Assembly (NCBI GenBank): GCA_044355655.1
Contig: JBIKXS010000012.1
Location: forward strand, 1 to 64,000
Reading direction: 5' to 3'
DNA length: 64,000 nt
Source: UBA3064 sp023258775
GTDB lineage: Bacteria > Pseudomonadota > Gammaproteobacteria > Burkholderiales > Burkholderiaceae_E
Part shown: positions 50,415-59,227 of the stretch, in pieces
Layout of the letters: the number at the start of each line of letters is the position of its first letter
Numbering within the stretch: the first letter of the stretch is position 1
Translations under genes and position numbers: made by a program
The notes under the pieces: generated by a model
Seen by the model: the letters and a program-made list of their open reading frames with translations, nothing else
Databases searched by the model: none
What the model was told of the DNA's origin: nothing

Positions 50415-53006
50415 ATGAATACCGCCCACCGCACCCCGCTTCCCGGTACTGCGCTCGACTACTTCGACGCACGTGCTGCCGTCAACGCCATTGCCCCAAA
50501 TGCCTGGGACGAACTGCCCTATACATCAAGGGTATTGGCAGAAAACCTAGTTCGCCGGTGCGATCCGGATAGCCTTGAGGATTCGCTGAGACAGTTGATT
50601 GAGCGCAAGCGCGAGCGCGACTTTCCCTGGTATCCGGCGCGGGTCGTTTGTCACGACATCCTTGGCCAAACCGCTTTGGTCGATCTTGCAGGCTTGCGCG
50701 ATGCGATTGCGGATCAGGGCGGTGACCCGTCCAAGGTCAACCCTGTGGTGCCTGTGCAATTGATCGTTGACCATTCCTTAGCCGTGGAATGCGGTGGCGA
50801 TGATCCGCAAGCCTTCGAAAAGAACCGCGCCATCGAAGATCGCCGAAATGAAGATCGCTTTCATTTCATCGATTGGACGCGTCTCGCTTTTGAAAATGTC
50901 GATGTCATCCCACCCGGCAACGGCATCATGCATCAAATAAACCTGGAGAAAATGTCACCAGTCATCCAAGTACAGGCTGGCGTGGCCTTCCCTGATACCT
51001 GCGTGGGTACGGACAGCCACACTCCCCATGTGGATGCACTCGGGGTCATCGCCATTGGCGTCGGTGGTCTTGAAGCCGAAAATGTCATGCTGGGAAGGGC
51101 TTCGTGGATGAGGCTACCCGATATCATTGGGGTGAAATTAAGCGGCAAGCCCGCGGCTGGCATGATGGCGACTGATATCGTCCTGGCACTCACCGAATTC
51201 TTGCGCAAGCAAAAGGTCGTGGGCGCTTATTTGGAGTTTCACGGCGAAGGTGCAGCAGCGCTTTCACTGGGCGATCGTGCCACGATCTCCAATATGGCCC
51301 CTGAATATGGTGCAACAGCGGCCATGTTCTTTATCGATCAACAGACCATCGACTACTTAAAGCTCACGGGACGCGACGATGAACAGGTCAAGCTGGTTGA
51401 GACCTACGCCCGCACCGCTGGTCTTTGGGCAGACTGTCTGGTAGGCGCTAAGTACGAACGCAGCTTGGCATTTGATCTTTCGAGTGTGGTGCGCAATATG
51501 GCAGGGCCTTCCAACCCACATGCCCGTGTTGCCACCGCAGAATTGTCCTCCAAAGGAATCGCCGCCCCCTGGCAATCAACACCTGGTCAAATGCCCGATG
51601 GTGCGGTCATCATCGCGGCGATCACAAGTTGTACCAACACGAGTAACCCCCGCAATGTGATTGCCGCCGGACTACTTGCCCGCAATGCCAACAGGCTTGG
51701 CCTTAGCCGCAAGCCCTGGGTGAAGTCTTCGCTAGCACCAGGATCGCGGGTGGGTGCCGAATATCTGCGCGAATCGGGGCTACTACCAGAGCTCGAGAAA
51801 CTTGGCTTTGGCGTCGTGGCTTTCGCTTGCACGACTTGTAATGGCATGTCCGGTGCGCTTGATCCCGCGATACAACAAGAGATCATCGAGCGAGATCTCT
51901 ATGCAACCGCCGTGCTCTCGGGGAACCGAAATTTTGACGGTCGCATCCACCCCTACGCTAAACAGGCGTTCTTGGCGTCCCCGCCCCTTGTGGTGGCCTA
52001 TGCCCTTGCAGGTACGATCCGATTTGACATTGAAAAAGACGTGTTCACGGTCGTCGATGGCAGAGAAATCCGACTCAAAGATCTATGGCCAAGCGATGAG
52101 GAGATCGATGCGGTGATGCGCAGCTCGGTAAAGCCTGAGCAATTTCGCAAAGTCTATGGGGAAATGTTTGCGATTCGCGAGGATAAGGGCCAACGTGTCG
52201 CACCACTCTACGACTGGCGCCCCCAGTCAACCTACATTCGACGTCCGCCTTACTGGGAGGGCGCACTGGCTGGTGAGCGGCGCTTGAAAGGACTGCGCCC
52301 GCTTGCGGTTTTAGGCGACAACATCACCACCGATCACCTCTCGCCCTCAAACGCCATTCTCCCTGACAGTGCTGCCGGTGAGTATTTGAAGAAAATGGGT
52401 CTGCCCGAGGAGGATTACAACTCCTATGCCACCCATCGCGGTGATCACCTCACTGCACAACGTGCCACTTTCGCCAACCCCACACTGATCAACGAAATGG
52501 CGATCGTCGAGGGTCAGGTAAAAAAGGGATCGCTAGCGAGGGTCGAACCCGAAGGCAAACTGATGCGCATGTGGGAGGCGATCGAAACCTATATGAACCG
52601 GCGTCAGCCACTGATCATCATTGCCGGTGCCGACTACGGTCAGGGTTCTTCGCGCGATTGGGCGGCCAAAGGCGTGCGCTTGGCCGGTGTGGAAGCCATC
52701 GTTGCCGAGGGCTTTGAGCGCATCCACCGCACCAACCTGATTGGGATGGGTGTCTTACCCCTCGAATTCAAGGCAGGCACCTCAAGACTCACGCTCGGGA
52801 TCGACGGTACCGAAACCTTTGATGTCATCGGCGAGCGCACCCCCCGCGCCACACTCAGGCTACTGATACATCGCCGAAATGGTGAATCGATCGAAGTACC
52901 CGTAACCTGTCGGCTCGATACCGCCGAGGAAGTGTCGATTTACGATGCGGGCGGTGTCTTACAGCGATTCGCCCAGGATTTCCTTGAAGCCGACAAAGCC
53001 GCTTGA
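50415..53006 (+). CDS. acnD: AcnD, Fe/S-dependent 2-methylisocitrate dehydratase
   Basis: An 863-aa aconitase superfamily enzyme starting at ATG 50415 with MNTAHRTPLPGTALDYFDAR, which is distinctive of AcnD. The cluster cysteines lie in AITSCTNTSNP and FACTTCNGMSG. The active site GADYGQGSSRDWAAKG lies in the C-terminal domain. It dehydrates 2-methylcitrate to 2-methylaconitate in the methylcitrate cycle for propionate use and needs PrpF. The frame from 50358 adds 19 residues without a ribosome site. Genes prpB and prpC are absent from the window. Confidence 0.93.
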   Translation: MNTAHRTPLPGTALDYFDARAAVNAIAPNAWDELPYTSRVLAENLVRRCDPDSLEDSLRQLIERKRERDFPWYPARVVCHDILGQTALVDLAGLRDAIADQGGDPSKVNPVVPVQLIVDHSLAVECGGDDPQAFEKNRAIEDRRNEDRFHFIDWTRLAFENVDVIPPGNGIMHQINLEKMSPVIQVQAGVAFPDTCVGTDSHTPHVDALGVIAIGVGGLEAENVMLGRASWMRLPDIIGVKLSGKPAAGMMATDIVLALTEFLRKQKVVGAYLEFHGEGAAALSLGDRATISNMAPEYGATAAMFFIDQQTIDYLKLTGRDDEQVKLVETYARTAGLWADCLVGAKYERSLAFDLSSVVRNMAGPSNPHARVATAELSSKGIAAPWQSTPGQMPDGAVIIAAITSCTNTSNPRNVIAAGLLARNANRLGLSRKPWVKSSLAPGSRVGAEYLRESGLLPELEKLGFGVVAFACTTCNGMSGALDPAIQQEIIERDLYATAVLSGNRNFDGRIHPYAKQAFLASPPLVVAYALAGTIRFDIEKDVFTVVDGREIRLKDLWPSDEEIDAVMRSSVKPEQFRKVYGEMFAIREDKGQRVAPLYDWRPQSTYIRRPPYWEGALAGERRLKGLRPLAVLGDNITTDHLSPSNAILPDSAAGEYLKKMGLPEEDYNSYATHRGDHLTAQRATFANPTLINEMAIVEGQVKKGSLARVEPEGKLMRMWEAIETYMNRRQPLIIIAGADYGQGSSRDWAAKGVRLAGVEAIVAEGFERIHRTNLIGMGVLPLEFKAGTSRLTLGIDGTETFDVIGERTPRATLRLLIHRRNGESIEVPVTCRLDTAEEVSIYDAGGVLQRFAQDFLEADKAA

Positions 53007-53043
53007 ACCATTTATGAGCTGAATCTAGCTCACAAGGATTGCC

Positions 53044-54234
53044 ATGCCCAGTAAACCTCAAATAAGCGTCCCGGCCACCTATATGCGCGGTGGCACGAGC
53101 AAGGGCGTGTTTTTTCGCCTGGAGGATTTGCCGGCTGCGGCTCAAGTCCCGGGAGAAGCGAGAGATAAGTTGCTTTTGCGGGTGATTGGAAGCCCAGATC
53201 CCTACGGTAAGCAAATCGACGGGATGGGCGGGGCAACATCGAGCACGAGTAAGACAGTGATCCTCTCAAAAAGCGCACGCGCGGATCACGATGTTGACTA
53301 TCTTTTTGGCCAAGTCTCGATTGATGCAGCCTTTGTCGATTGGAGCGGAAACTGCGGCAATCTTTCGGCTGCTGTCGGTCCCTTCGCCGTCAGCAATGGT
53401 TTGGTCGACCCTGCACGCGTTCCTCACGACGGTATCGCAGTCATTCGGATTTGGCAGGCCAATATTGGCAAGACCATCGTGTCGCATGTCCCAATCACCG
53501 GCGGACAGGTTCAGGAAACAGGCGACTTTGAGCTCGATGGCGTCACTTTTCCCGCAGCCGAGGTTCAACTAGAGTTCATGGATCCAGCGGCTGAAGAAGA
53601 AGGTTCGGCCGGCGCCATGTTTCCGACGGGGCAACTTGTCGATGAACTTGAGGTGCCTGGCCTGGGTAGCCTCAAAGCCACGATGATAAACGCTGGCATT
53701 CCAACGATCTTTATCAATGCTGAATCGATTGGCATGAGCGGCACTGAATTACAAGAAGTCATCAATAGCAACCCCAGCACGCTTGCGATGTTTGAAAGCA
53801 TCCGCGCTCACGGCGCGCTTCGCATGGGCCTGATTAAGCATGTGAGCGAGGCGGCCAAACGACAACACACCCCAAAAGTCGCATTTGTCGCAGCGCCAAA
53901 ATCTTATGTCGCCTCAAGCGGCAAGCCCGTCAATGCCGCAGACATTGACCTACTCGTTCGTGCCTTGTCCATGGGCAAATTGCATCACGCGATGATGGGA
54001 ACCGCAGCTGTTGCCATCGGCACAGCCGCCGCCATTCCTGGCACCTTGGTCAATCTCGCTGCAGGTGGCGGCATGCGCCAGGCGGTTCGATTCGGTCACC
54101 CCTCGGGCAGCTTACGCGTGGGGGCAGAAGCGACCCAGATCGGCAACGACTGGGTCGTGAAAAAGGCGATCATGAGCCGCAGCGCCCGCGTGCTGATGGA
54201 GGGTGTTGTACGCATTCCGGGGGATTCGTTTTAA
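53044..54234 (+). CDS. prpF: PrpF, AcnD-accessory 2-methylaconitate isomerase
   Basis: A 396-aa protein of the PrpF fold (diaminopimelate epimerase-like). It starts MPSKPQISVPATYMRGGTSK and contains GGATSSTSKTVILSKSARAD and NCGNLSAAVGPFAVSNGLVD, the Cys-containing segment. It acts after AcnD as a cis-trans isomerase of methylaconitate. Starts 37 bases after acnD with AAGGA. Its 3' end overlaps the opposite tetR gene by 65 bases. Confidence 0.93.
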   Translation: MPSKPQISVPATYMRGGTSKGVFFRLEDLPAAAQVPGEARDKLLLRVIGSPDPYGKQIDGMGGATSSTSKTVILSKSARADHDVDYLFGQVSIDAAFVDWSGNCGNLSAAVGPFAVSNGLVDPARVPHDGIAVIRIWQANIGKTIVSHVPITGGQVQETGDFELDGVTFPAAEVQLEFMDPAAEEEGSAGAMFPTGQLVDELEVPGLGSLKATMINAGIPTIFINAESIGMSGTELQEVINSNPSTLAMFESIRAHGALRMGLIKHVSEAAKRQHTPKVAFVAAPKSYVASSGKPVNAADIDLLVRALSMGKLHHAMMGTAAVAIGTAAAIPGTLVNLAAGGGMRQAVRFGHPSGSLRVGAEATQIGNDWVVKKAIMSRSARVLMEGVVRIPGDSF

Positions 54235-54886
54235 GCGAAGCGCTATCAAGCGTTTGGGACTCCGCAGGGCGAATAAACGCCTTCGACTTTCCCGATGTCA
54301 ACGCAGTCTGGATCATGAGCATCATGAAGTCCTTGGATTGCGCCTGAACACCTTTTGAAAGCACAAGGTGCTGCATGACATTCGCATGCTCGATTGTTGC
54401 CAACCCGTGCAAGGCAGACCAGATGAACATGGCTTCGAGTTCAGCCTGCCTTTTTGCGCCCTTCTTTCTCCCATGCCGCTTTAGAAGCTGGTGTCTCAGC
54501 ACATCAAAGGCATAAACAGCATGTTTAACGAGCTGGGGGTGAGCAGCAGGCTCGGGCCACGGTGTTCCAAACATCAGCCGGTACTCCAAAGGCATACGTG
54601 CAGCATAAGCCAGGTAGGCCTCACCCATCCCCCGGAGCTCATCTTCTGAATGCGCTTTGCCATTTTGATCTAAAAACTTTGCAAAATCTTCAAAACACCT
54701 TCGCATAATTTCAGCTAACAAGTGGTCACGGCTTGGAAAGTGCCTGTAAGGCGCTTGATGCGAGATAGCGAGCCGTCTAGCCACGTCCCGCATGCTGAGA
54801 CCTTCGACGCCACGCTCAGCAATCACGTCCCTCGCTGCCTGAATACAGGCCTCCTTTAAGTCCATATCGTTAATGGTTTTGGCCAT
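54170..54886 (-). CDS. TetR-family regulator
   Basis: A 238-aa protein. The N-terminal helix-turn-helix reads AARDVIAERGVEGLSMRDVA then LAISHQAPYRHFPSRDHLLA, characteristic of TetR. The rest is the ligand and dimer domain, with FGTPWPEPAAHPQLVKHAVY as in the TetR_C_33 or WHG group. It probably represses itself and a divergent gene from the palindromes at 54927-54972. The end converges on prpF. The 40-residue tail is long and polar. Confidence 0.9.
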   Translation of the reverse strand: MAKTINDMDLKEACIQAARDVIAERGVEGLSMRDVARRLAISHQAPYRHFPSRDHLLAEIMRRCFEDFAKFLDQNGKAHSEDELRGMGEAYLAYAARMPLEYRLMFGTPWPEPAAHPQLVKHAVYAFDVLRHQLLKRHGRKKGAKRQAELEAMFIWSALHGLATIEHANVMQHLVLSKGVQAQSKDFMMLMIQTALTSGKSKAFIRPAESQTLDSASLKTNPPECVQHPPSARGRCGS

Positions 54887-54926
54887 ATCTCCTCAAGTGT
54901 CAAAGCGGGCGCAAGCGTACTGACTT

Positions 54927-54972
54927 GTTGACAACGTCTACATATTAAGCAAGTATAGTTGACACCGTCAAC
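54927..54972. promoter_or_regulatory. Paired palindromic operators upstream of tetR
   Basis: GTTGACAACGTCTAC at 54927-54941 and GTTGACACCGTCAAC at 54958-54972 share GTTGACAnCGTC. The second is an almost perfect palindrome (GTTGAC-acc-GTCAAC). Their starts are 31 bases apart, three helical turns, which would put two TetR dimers on one face. They sit 41-86 bases ahead of the tetR start. Confidence 0.7.
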
Positions 54973-55037
54973 AAATGTGGGGATCAATGACAACAAATGA
55001 GGGCTTCATGCAAGTCAATCACGTAGTAGATCAATAG

Positions 55038-55382
55038 TTGGGCTGGGAAATCTGGAAAAGGCGCGGCACAGACCAACTCTCGGCCACCACTTGGGGCGTC
55101 ATCATGGGCCTGCTACTGACCTTTGTATTGTCAACCGTCAGCGGACTCCTGCTCGGCGGTAAGCAGCCTCCGGCGGGGGAGGGTCTACCGATCGTGGGCT
55201 GGCATTTGTATAAGGATATTCGTCCATCGCATTTCCTTGGTGTACACGCTCAGCAATTCATACCTCTTATGGGCATTGTTGCCGATCGATTCCTGGGGAG
55301 CTATGCAACACTGGCTCTTGCTGCGGGATCTAGCCTATATGTCGTTGCTTGGAGCCTTTTAACCAGGGCGAGCCTCAGTTAA
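55038..55382 (+). pseudogene. N-terminally truncated membrane protein remnant
   Basis: The frame from TTG 55038 encodes 114 aa with two or three helices (VIMGLLLTFVLSTVSGLLLG, then HFLGVHAQQFIPLMGIVADR). The HFxGxHAxQ motif is typical of the middle of longer membrane proteins of about 250 aa. A TAG in frame directly upstream and lack of a ribosome site suggest that the first half is gone. It lies downstream of the tetR operators, so it may be the relic of the regulated gene. Confidence 0.55.
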
Positions 55383-55656
55383 CCCGTGCGAGCCTCAGCA
55401 ATTGAAGGCTGGGCTTGCCATCCGAAGCACTTGACCAGACCATAGCTTTTCAACATCGAACTGCCGCAACACAAGCAGGCCTGGCATAACCCGCAACCCT
55501 GCCCGCCTCTTTAAGACCCTGAACCAAATCGACAGGGCATTGCGCCAGCACCAGGCAAATGGCAGACAAATATTTTCTGGGTAGACGTTGCATCGTTTGA
55601 TGGAACTTGGTCGCAATGATTGACGAAAGTCAGCTGCTACATTCAAACCGAGCAAT

Positions 55657-56676
55657 TCAAATCAAACTTAGCCTGAAAACCGGGCGATAGCTGCCAACAG
55701 CGTCGCCCCTTACATTGCGAATCGGGCGGTCAACCAGTTCTTGTAATTGTTGCCTTTGCTCGCTATCGGCGATCCCAAGCTGGCGAAAAATTTCAACAAC
55801 GATCCAAATCATGGCTCGTGCGTTTCCATCGGCAATTTTGATAGCAACGCCTAAGCCGCGGCTTCTTACGCCGATCGCTTGAACAGCTTCGGCACCAGCC
55901 TTAAATACCCAGTCCCCCGCACCGATTCGCATGAACTCAAGATCACTGCGATCAGTTCCAGAAACAAGATCGGGATGCTGGGTCATCGCTGTAAAACAGC
56001 GCTGCGGTGCATTGCCATAAACCCTTGCAAATGGTTCGGGCGAATGCTCAGCGGCCATGACTGCAAACAATTGCGCTAACTGGGGTAATGGCATCGCCAG
56101 GTTGGGCGCTGCACAGCCGTCAACGCCAAGCTTAAAAGCCTGATCACGGCACAAAGCTTTCGCAAGCGAATCTCTAATCCTACGTTGAAGGGGATGCCCC
56201 ATCGCCACATAATCATCGATTGGCTCGCCTTGATGCAAACAGGCAGCAAGAAATCCGCTATGTTTTCCTGAGCAGTTGTTGTGGAGCTCGCTAAAAACCT
56301 CATCAGCCTTAGGCAAGCGCCCAGATTGCGTGTAGGCAATCGGCACCTGACAGCCACATAGCAAATGCCTGTGTTCAAGACCACAATCGGCAAGCATCGA
56401 TCGAGCAAGCCCTACATGTTGCGATTCGCCCGAATGGCTTGCACACATCAAAGCAAGTTGGGGCAATCCCCAGCCGCGTTGCTCAAGCCCGCCCATTGCC
56501 ACAAAGGGCGCCGCCTGAAAGGGCTTGAGTGAAGAGCGCGTAAAGATATCGCGTTCGATATCCCCGCAATAGGCAATCACATGGCCACTCGAATCAACAA
56601 CGGCGATCGAGCCGGCATGCTCGGATTCGTGAACATCCGCGCGAAGCACCTCGATTAAGGGTGTCGCTGCCTTCAT
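55657..56676 (-). CDS. L-asparaginase II (R. etli ReAV type)
   Basis: A 339-aa protein of the PF06089 class. Catalytic S48 and K51 lie in RSSLKPFQAAPF and the metal-binding C135 and K138 in HNNCSGKHSGF, with CASHSGESQHV between. The numbering coincides with the Rhizobium etli enzyme. It hydrolyses asparagine to aspartate and ammonia. A TRAP-permease remnant ends at 56677, one base upstream of its start. Confidence 0.9.
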   Translation of the reverse strand: MKAATPLIEVLRADVHESEHAGSIAVVDSSGHVIAYCGDIERDIFTRSSLKPFQAAPFVAMGGLEQRGWGLPQLALMCASHSGESQHVGLARSMLADCGLEHRHLLCGCQVPIAYTQSGRLPKADEVFSELHNNCSGKHSGFLAACLHQGEPIDDYVAMGHPLQRRIRDSLAKALCRDQAFKLGVDGCAAPNLAMPLPQLAQLFAVMAAEHSPEPFARVYGNAPQRCFTAMTQHPDLVSGTDRSDLEFMRIGAGDWVFKAGAEAVQAIGVRSRGLGVAIKIADGNARAMIWIVVEIFRQLGIADSEQRQQLQELVDRPIRNVRGDAVGSYRPVFRLSLI

Positions 56677-56940
56677 TTAGGTTCGATTTCCTTTGGATGT
56701 CAGCCAAACAAGACCCAGCGTAGGACCCAGGATGAGGATGGAGATGCCAATCATCTGTAGATTACTGACTGCCAGCACACCACCTCCCGGCGCAGCCAAC
56801 ACAAAACCACCAATGCACAAGGCAACTCTAAGAGGCCACTCCATATTGCCGCAAGCACGCGTATCGCCGCCTTAATATCTGGTACGAACGCTTGGTCGTA
56901 GACTACAACAAATGAGGCTCGAATCCGAAACACAGCAAGC
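56677..56940 (-). pseudogene. TRAP fused-permease C-terminal remnant, frameshifted
   Basis: Minus-strand ATG 56844 to TAA 56677 gives a 55-aa hydrophobic product with MEWPLRVALCIGGFVLAAPGG and LQMIGISILILGPTLGLVWL. It resembles the end of the TAXI-type 12TM TRAP permease. In another frame upstream, VVVYDQAFVPDIKAAIRVLA continues the same kind of protein, so a frameshift near 56845 separates them. The rest of the gene has been lost. Confidence 0.5.
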
Positions 56941-56943
56941 CTG

Positions 56944-57612
56944 TTAGGCAATCACCCATTTCATAAGCTTGCTGCGTCGGTCAAATCCAACCGGCTTGTC
57001 AGGCGCGTGAACCCATCGCGTTTCCTGGGGTAGCCAATCGCCCATATCCCAGTCGTGCGAAAGAATACGGGTGCCAGATTTCAATGCCTGCAAGCGCGGC
57101 TTCAAGGCAAGATTAACTGCAGGCAGCAAATACAGCGTAATCACATCAGCGGCAGCAAGATCGGTTTCGAAAAGATCGCGAACCTCAAACCGGCAATAAG
57201 CCTGCAAGCCCTCCTCGATCGAAAGCGCTTGCGCGCGCCGCACCAAGCCAGGATCAAGATCAACACCCAGACCATGAACTCGATAGCGTTGAGCTGCCTT
57301 GCGGACGATTCGCCCATCGCCGCAACCCAGATCAATTAAACGATCCCCTGGTTTAAATTGCGCCATCTCAAGCATCACATCAACCACCGCCTGAGGTGTT
57401 ACAACAAAAGGAACGTCATAATCCTGATCCGATGGACTTGAGCTTGATCCAACTTGCGATTCAAGTTTTGCGGTAACTAGGGGGCTTTTAATGACCGCGG
57501 GCTGGACTGAGTTAGCTAGTCCAGGCAAAACGCCGACGAGTCCAGTAAGCGCACCAACGCCAAGAAGTGTTCGACGCTGCAAACTCAGCCTACCATCCGA
57601 TGGCCGCACCAT
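56944..57612 (-). CDS. Class I SAM-dependent methyltransferase with export-like N-terminus
   Basis: From ATG 57612 (GTG 57633 also in frame) the product is about 222 aa. The start has RRTLLGVGALTGLVGVLPG, a twin-arginine-like signal. The SAM site is PGDRLIDLGCGDGRIVRKAA with LGVDLDPGLVRRAQ and VRDLFETDLAAADVITLY. A SAM-binding enzyme outside the cytoplasm would be odd, so the signal may be an anchor or be uncleaved. The start overlaps the end of the ggt gene. Substrate unknown. Confidence 0.78.
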   Translation of the reverse strand: MVRPSDGRLSLQRRTLLGVGALTGLVGVLPGLANSVQPAVIKSPLVTAKLESQVGSSSSPSDQDYDVPFVVTPQAVVDVMLEMAQFKPGDRLIDLGCGDGRIVRKAAQRYRVHGLGVDLDPGLVRRAQALSIEEGLQAYCRFEVRDLFETDLAAADVITLYLLPAVNLALKPRLQALKSGTRILSHDWDMGDWLPQETRWVHAPDKPVGFDRRSKLMKWVIA

Positions 57613-59215
57613 CACTTCGCGGGTCTGACCCACCGGCTAAGACTTTGTTGATTGGATCAATAACAATGCCATGTGCGTGGCCGGCCAATTCATGCCATGG
57701 ACCCCAACGGTTTAACCGATGACCGCGTCGCTCTAATTCATCGATCGTTTCTTGGGGGAAACGGCTTTCAATATGCAAGGTATCTCTTGACTCACCCAGC
57801 GCAAATCGACCCGACAGCCATCGCGGCGTCTCAAGCGCTTCCTGGATGTCACAACCATAGTCAAGCATTGCCACATAGGCCTGAAGCTGAATCTGCGGTT
57901 GTCCATCGGCACCCATGCAGCCAAGTACGCTCCATAATTGATCGTTTTTAAAACCCATCGAGGCGATCAGCGTATGCATCGGCGTTTTTCCTGCTTCCAA
58001 ACGATTAGGGTGCGCTGGGTCAAGGGAAAAATAAGCACTCCGATTTTGCAACACAACTCCCGTTTCGCCTGCAACCACCGCCGAGCCAAAGGCACCGTAT
58101 AAACTTTGGATCAATGACACCGCATTACCCTCGGCGTCTGCAACAGCGAGGTAAATCGTGTCACCTTTCAGACTTCCGTAAGACGGCACTTTATCCCAAG
58201 GCAAAGCACGATGTGGGTCAATCAGTCTGCGACGGTCTGCGGCGTAGCTTGGGTCGATGAGTCGATGCATCGGAACATCTGAAAACCGCGGGTCAGCAAG
58301 ATAGCGATCCCGATCGTGATAGGCAATCTGTTTGGCTTGCACGAGCAGGTGAACATGCTCCGGACTTAGGTAGCCTTTGTTTGGCAAATCAAAACTTTCC
58401 AGTATTTGGAGCATTTGAATCACCGTAAAACCTTGCGTGGGTGCAGGCGTCTCATAAAGCCTTAGGTCACGATAAGTTCCACAGATAGGCTCGCCCCAAG
58501 ATGCATACTGAGCAGCCAGATCATCACTGTCAAAAACGCCTCCATGACTTAGCGAGAAATCGGCGAGCATTCTGCCTATCTCGCCGCGGTAAAAACCTTG
58601 GGCACCGTCACTGGCGATTGCCTCAAGCGTTCTTGCCAAGCCAGGATTAGAAAAAACCGACGCTGCCTTAAGCGGACCCTTGGCAAGAAACAACTGCCTG
58701 CTGTACTCGTGAGGCATCAAATCGGCCTCACAAGAGGCAAGCCATCCTGCCACTCGAGCAGTAATCACGAAGCCCTCGCGAGCATAGTCAATCGCACTTG
58801 CCAATACGCGGCTAAGAGGAAGGCGCCCATAGGCTTTATGCGCTTCACCCCAACTCGACACAGCACCGGGCGTTGTCAGTGTTGCCGGAAGAATGCCTCG
58901 AAAGGGAATTTCCAAGATTCCTTGCTGTCTGAGTGCGCCCAGATCAGCGTGACGTGATGCACGTCCGCCGCCATCGAGAAATCGGACCTTCCCCGATTTG
59001 GCGTCATGAATCAGCCAAAAGGCATCGCCACCAACACCTGTCATGTGCGGGTAAATCACGGCAAGCACTGCACTTGTCGCAATGGCCGCATCGACTACCG
59101 AGCCACCGGCTCTTAAGACATCAACGCCCGCCGATGAGGCAAGACTATGTGGTGAACTCACCATACCGCGCCGCGCAAGCGTTGCGGGCCTACCCGTTAT
59201 AATATCGATCATCAA
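57590..59215 (-). CDS. Gamma-glutamyltransferase family protein
   Basis: A 541-aa Ntn-hydrolase. The probable catalytic threonine is T353 in GDTIYLAVADAEGNAVSLIQ, with the usual HSLASSAGVDVLRAGGSVVD and GVGGDAFWLIHD segments in the N-terminal half and GQPQIQLQAYVAMLDYG in the small subunit. No signal peptide is seen, so it may be a cytoplasmic member acting on gamma-glutamyl amides or an acylase. It lies 12 bases after the aminotransferase gene. Confidence 0.9.
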   Translation of the reverse strand: MMIDIITGRPATLARRGMVSSPHSLASSAGVDVLRAGGSVVDAAIATSAVLAVIYPHMTGVGGDAFWLIHDAKSGKVRFLDGGGRASRHADLGALRQQGILEIPFRGILPATLTTPGAVSSWGEAHKAYGRLPLSRVLASAIDYAREGFVITARVAGWLASCEADLMPHEYSRQLFLAKGPLKAASVFSNPGLARTLEAIASDGAQGFYRGEIGRMLADFSLSHGGVFDSDDLAAQYASWGEPICGTYRDLRLYETPAPTQGFTVIQMLQILESFDLPNKGYLSPEHVHLLVQAKQIAYHDRDRYLADPRFSDVPMHRLIDPSYAADRRRLIDPHRALPWDKVPSYGSLKGDTIYLAVADAEGNAVSLIQSLYGAFGSAVVAGETGVVLQNRSAYFSLDPAHPNRLEAGKTPMHTLIASMGFKNDQLWSVLGCMGADGQPQIQLQAYVAMLDYGCDIQEALETPRWLSGRFALGESRDTLHIESRFPQETIDELERRGHRLNRWGPWHELAGHAHGIVIDPINKVLAGGSDPRSDGAAIGW

Positions 59216-59227
59216 AGAACCATAAGA

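Noticed and set aside
55395..55655. 86-aa minus-strand frame
   Set aside because: No hydrophobic or domain pattern is recognisable, and it sits between a remnant and the asparaginase end.
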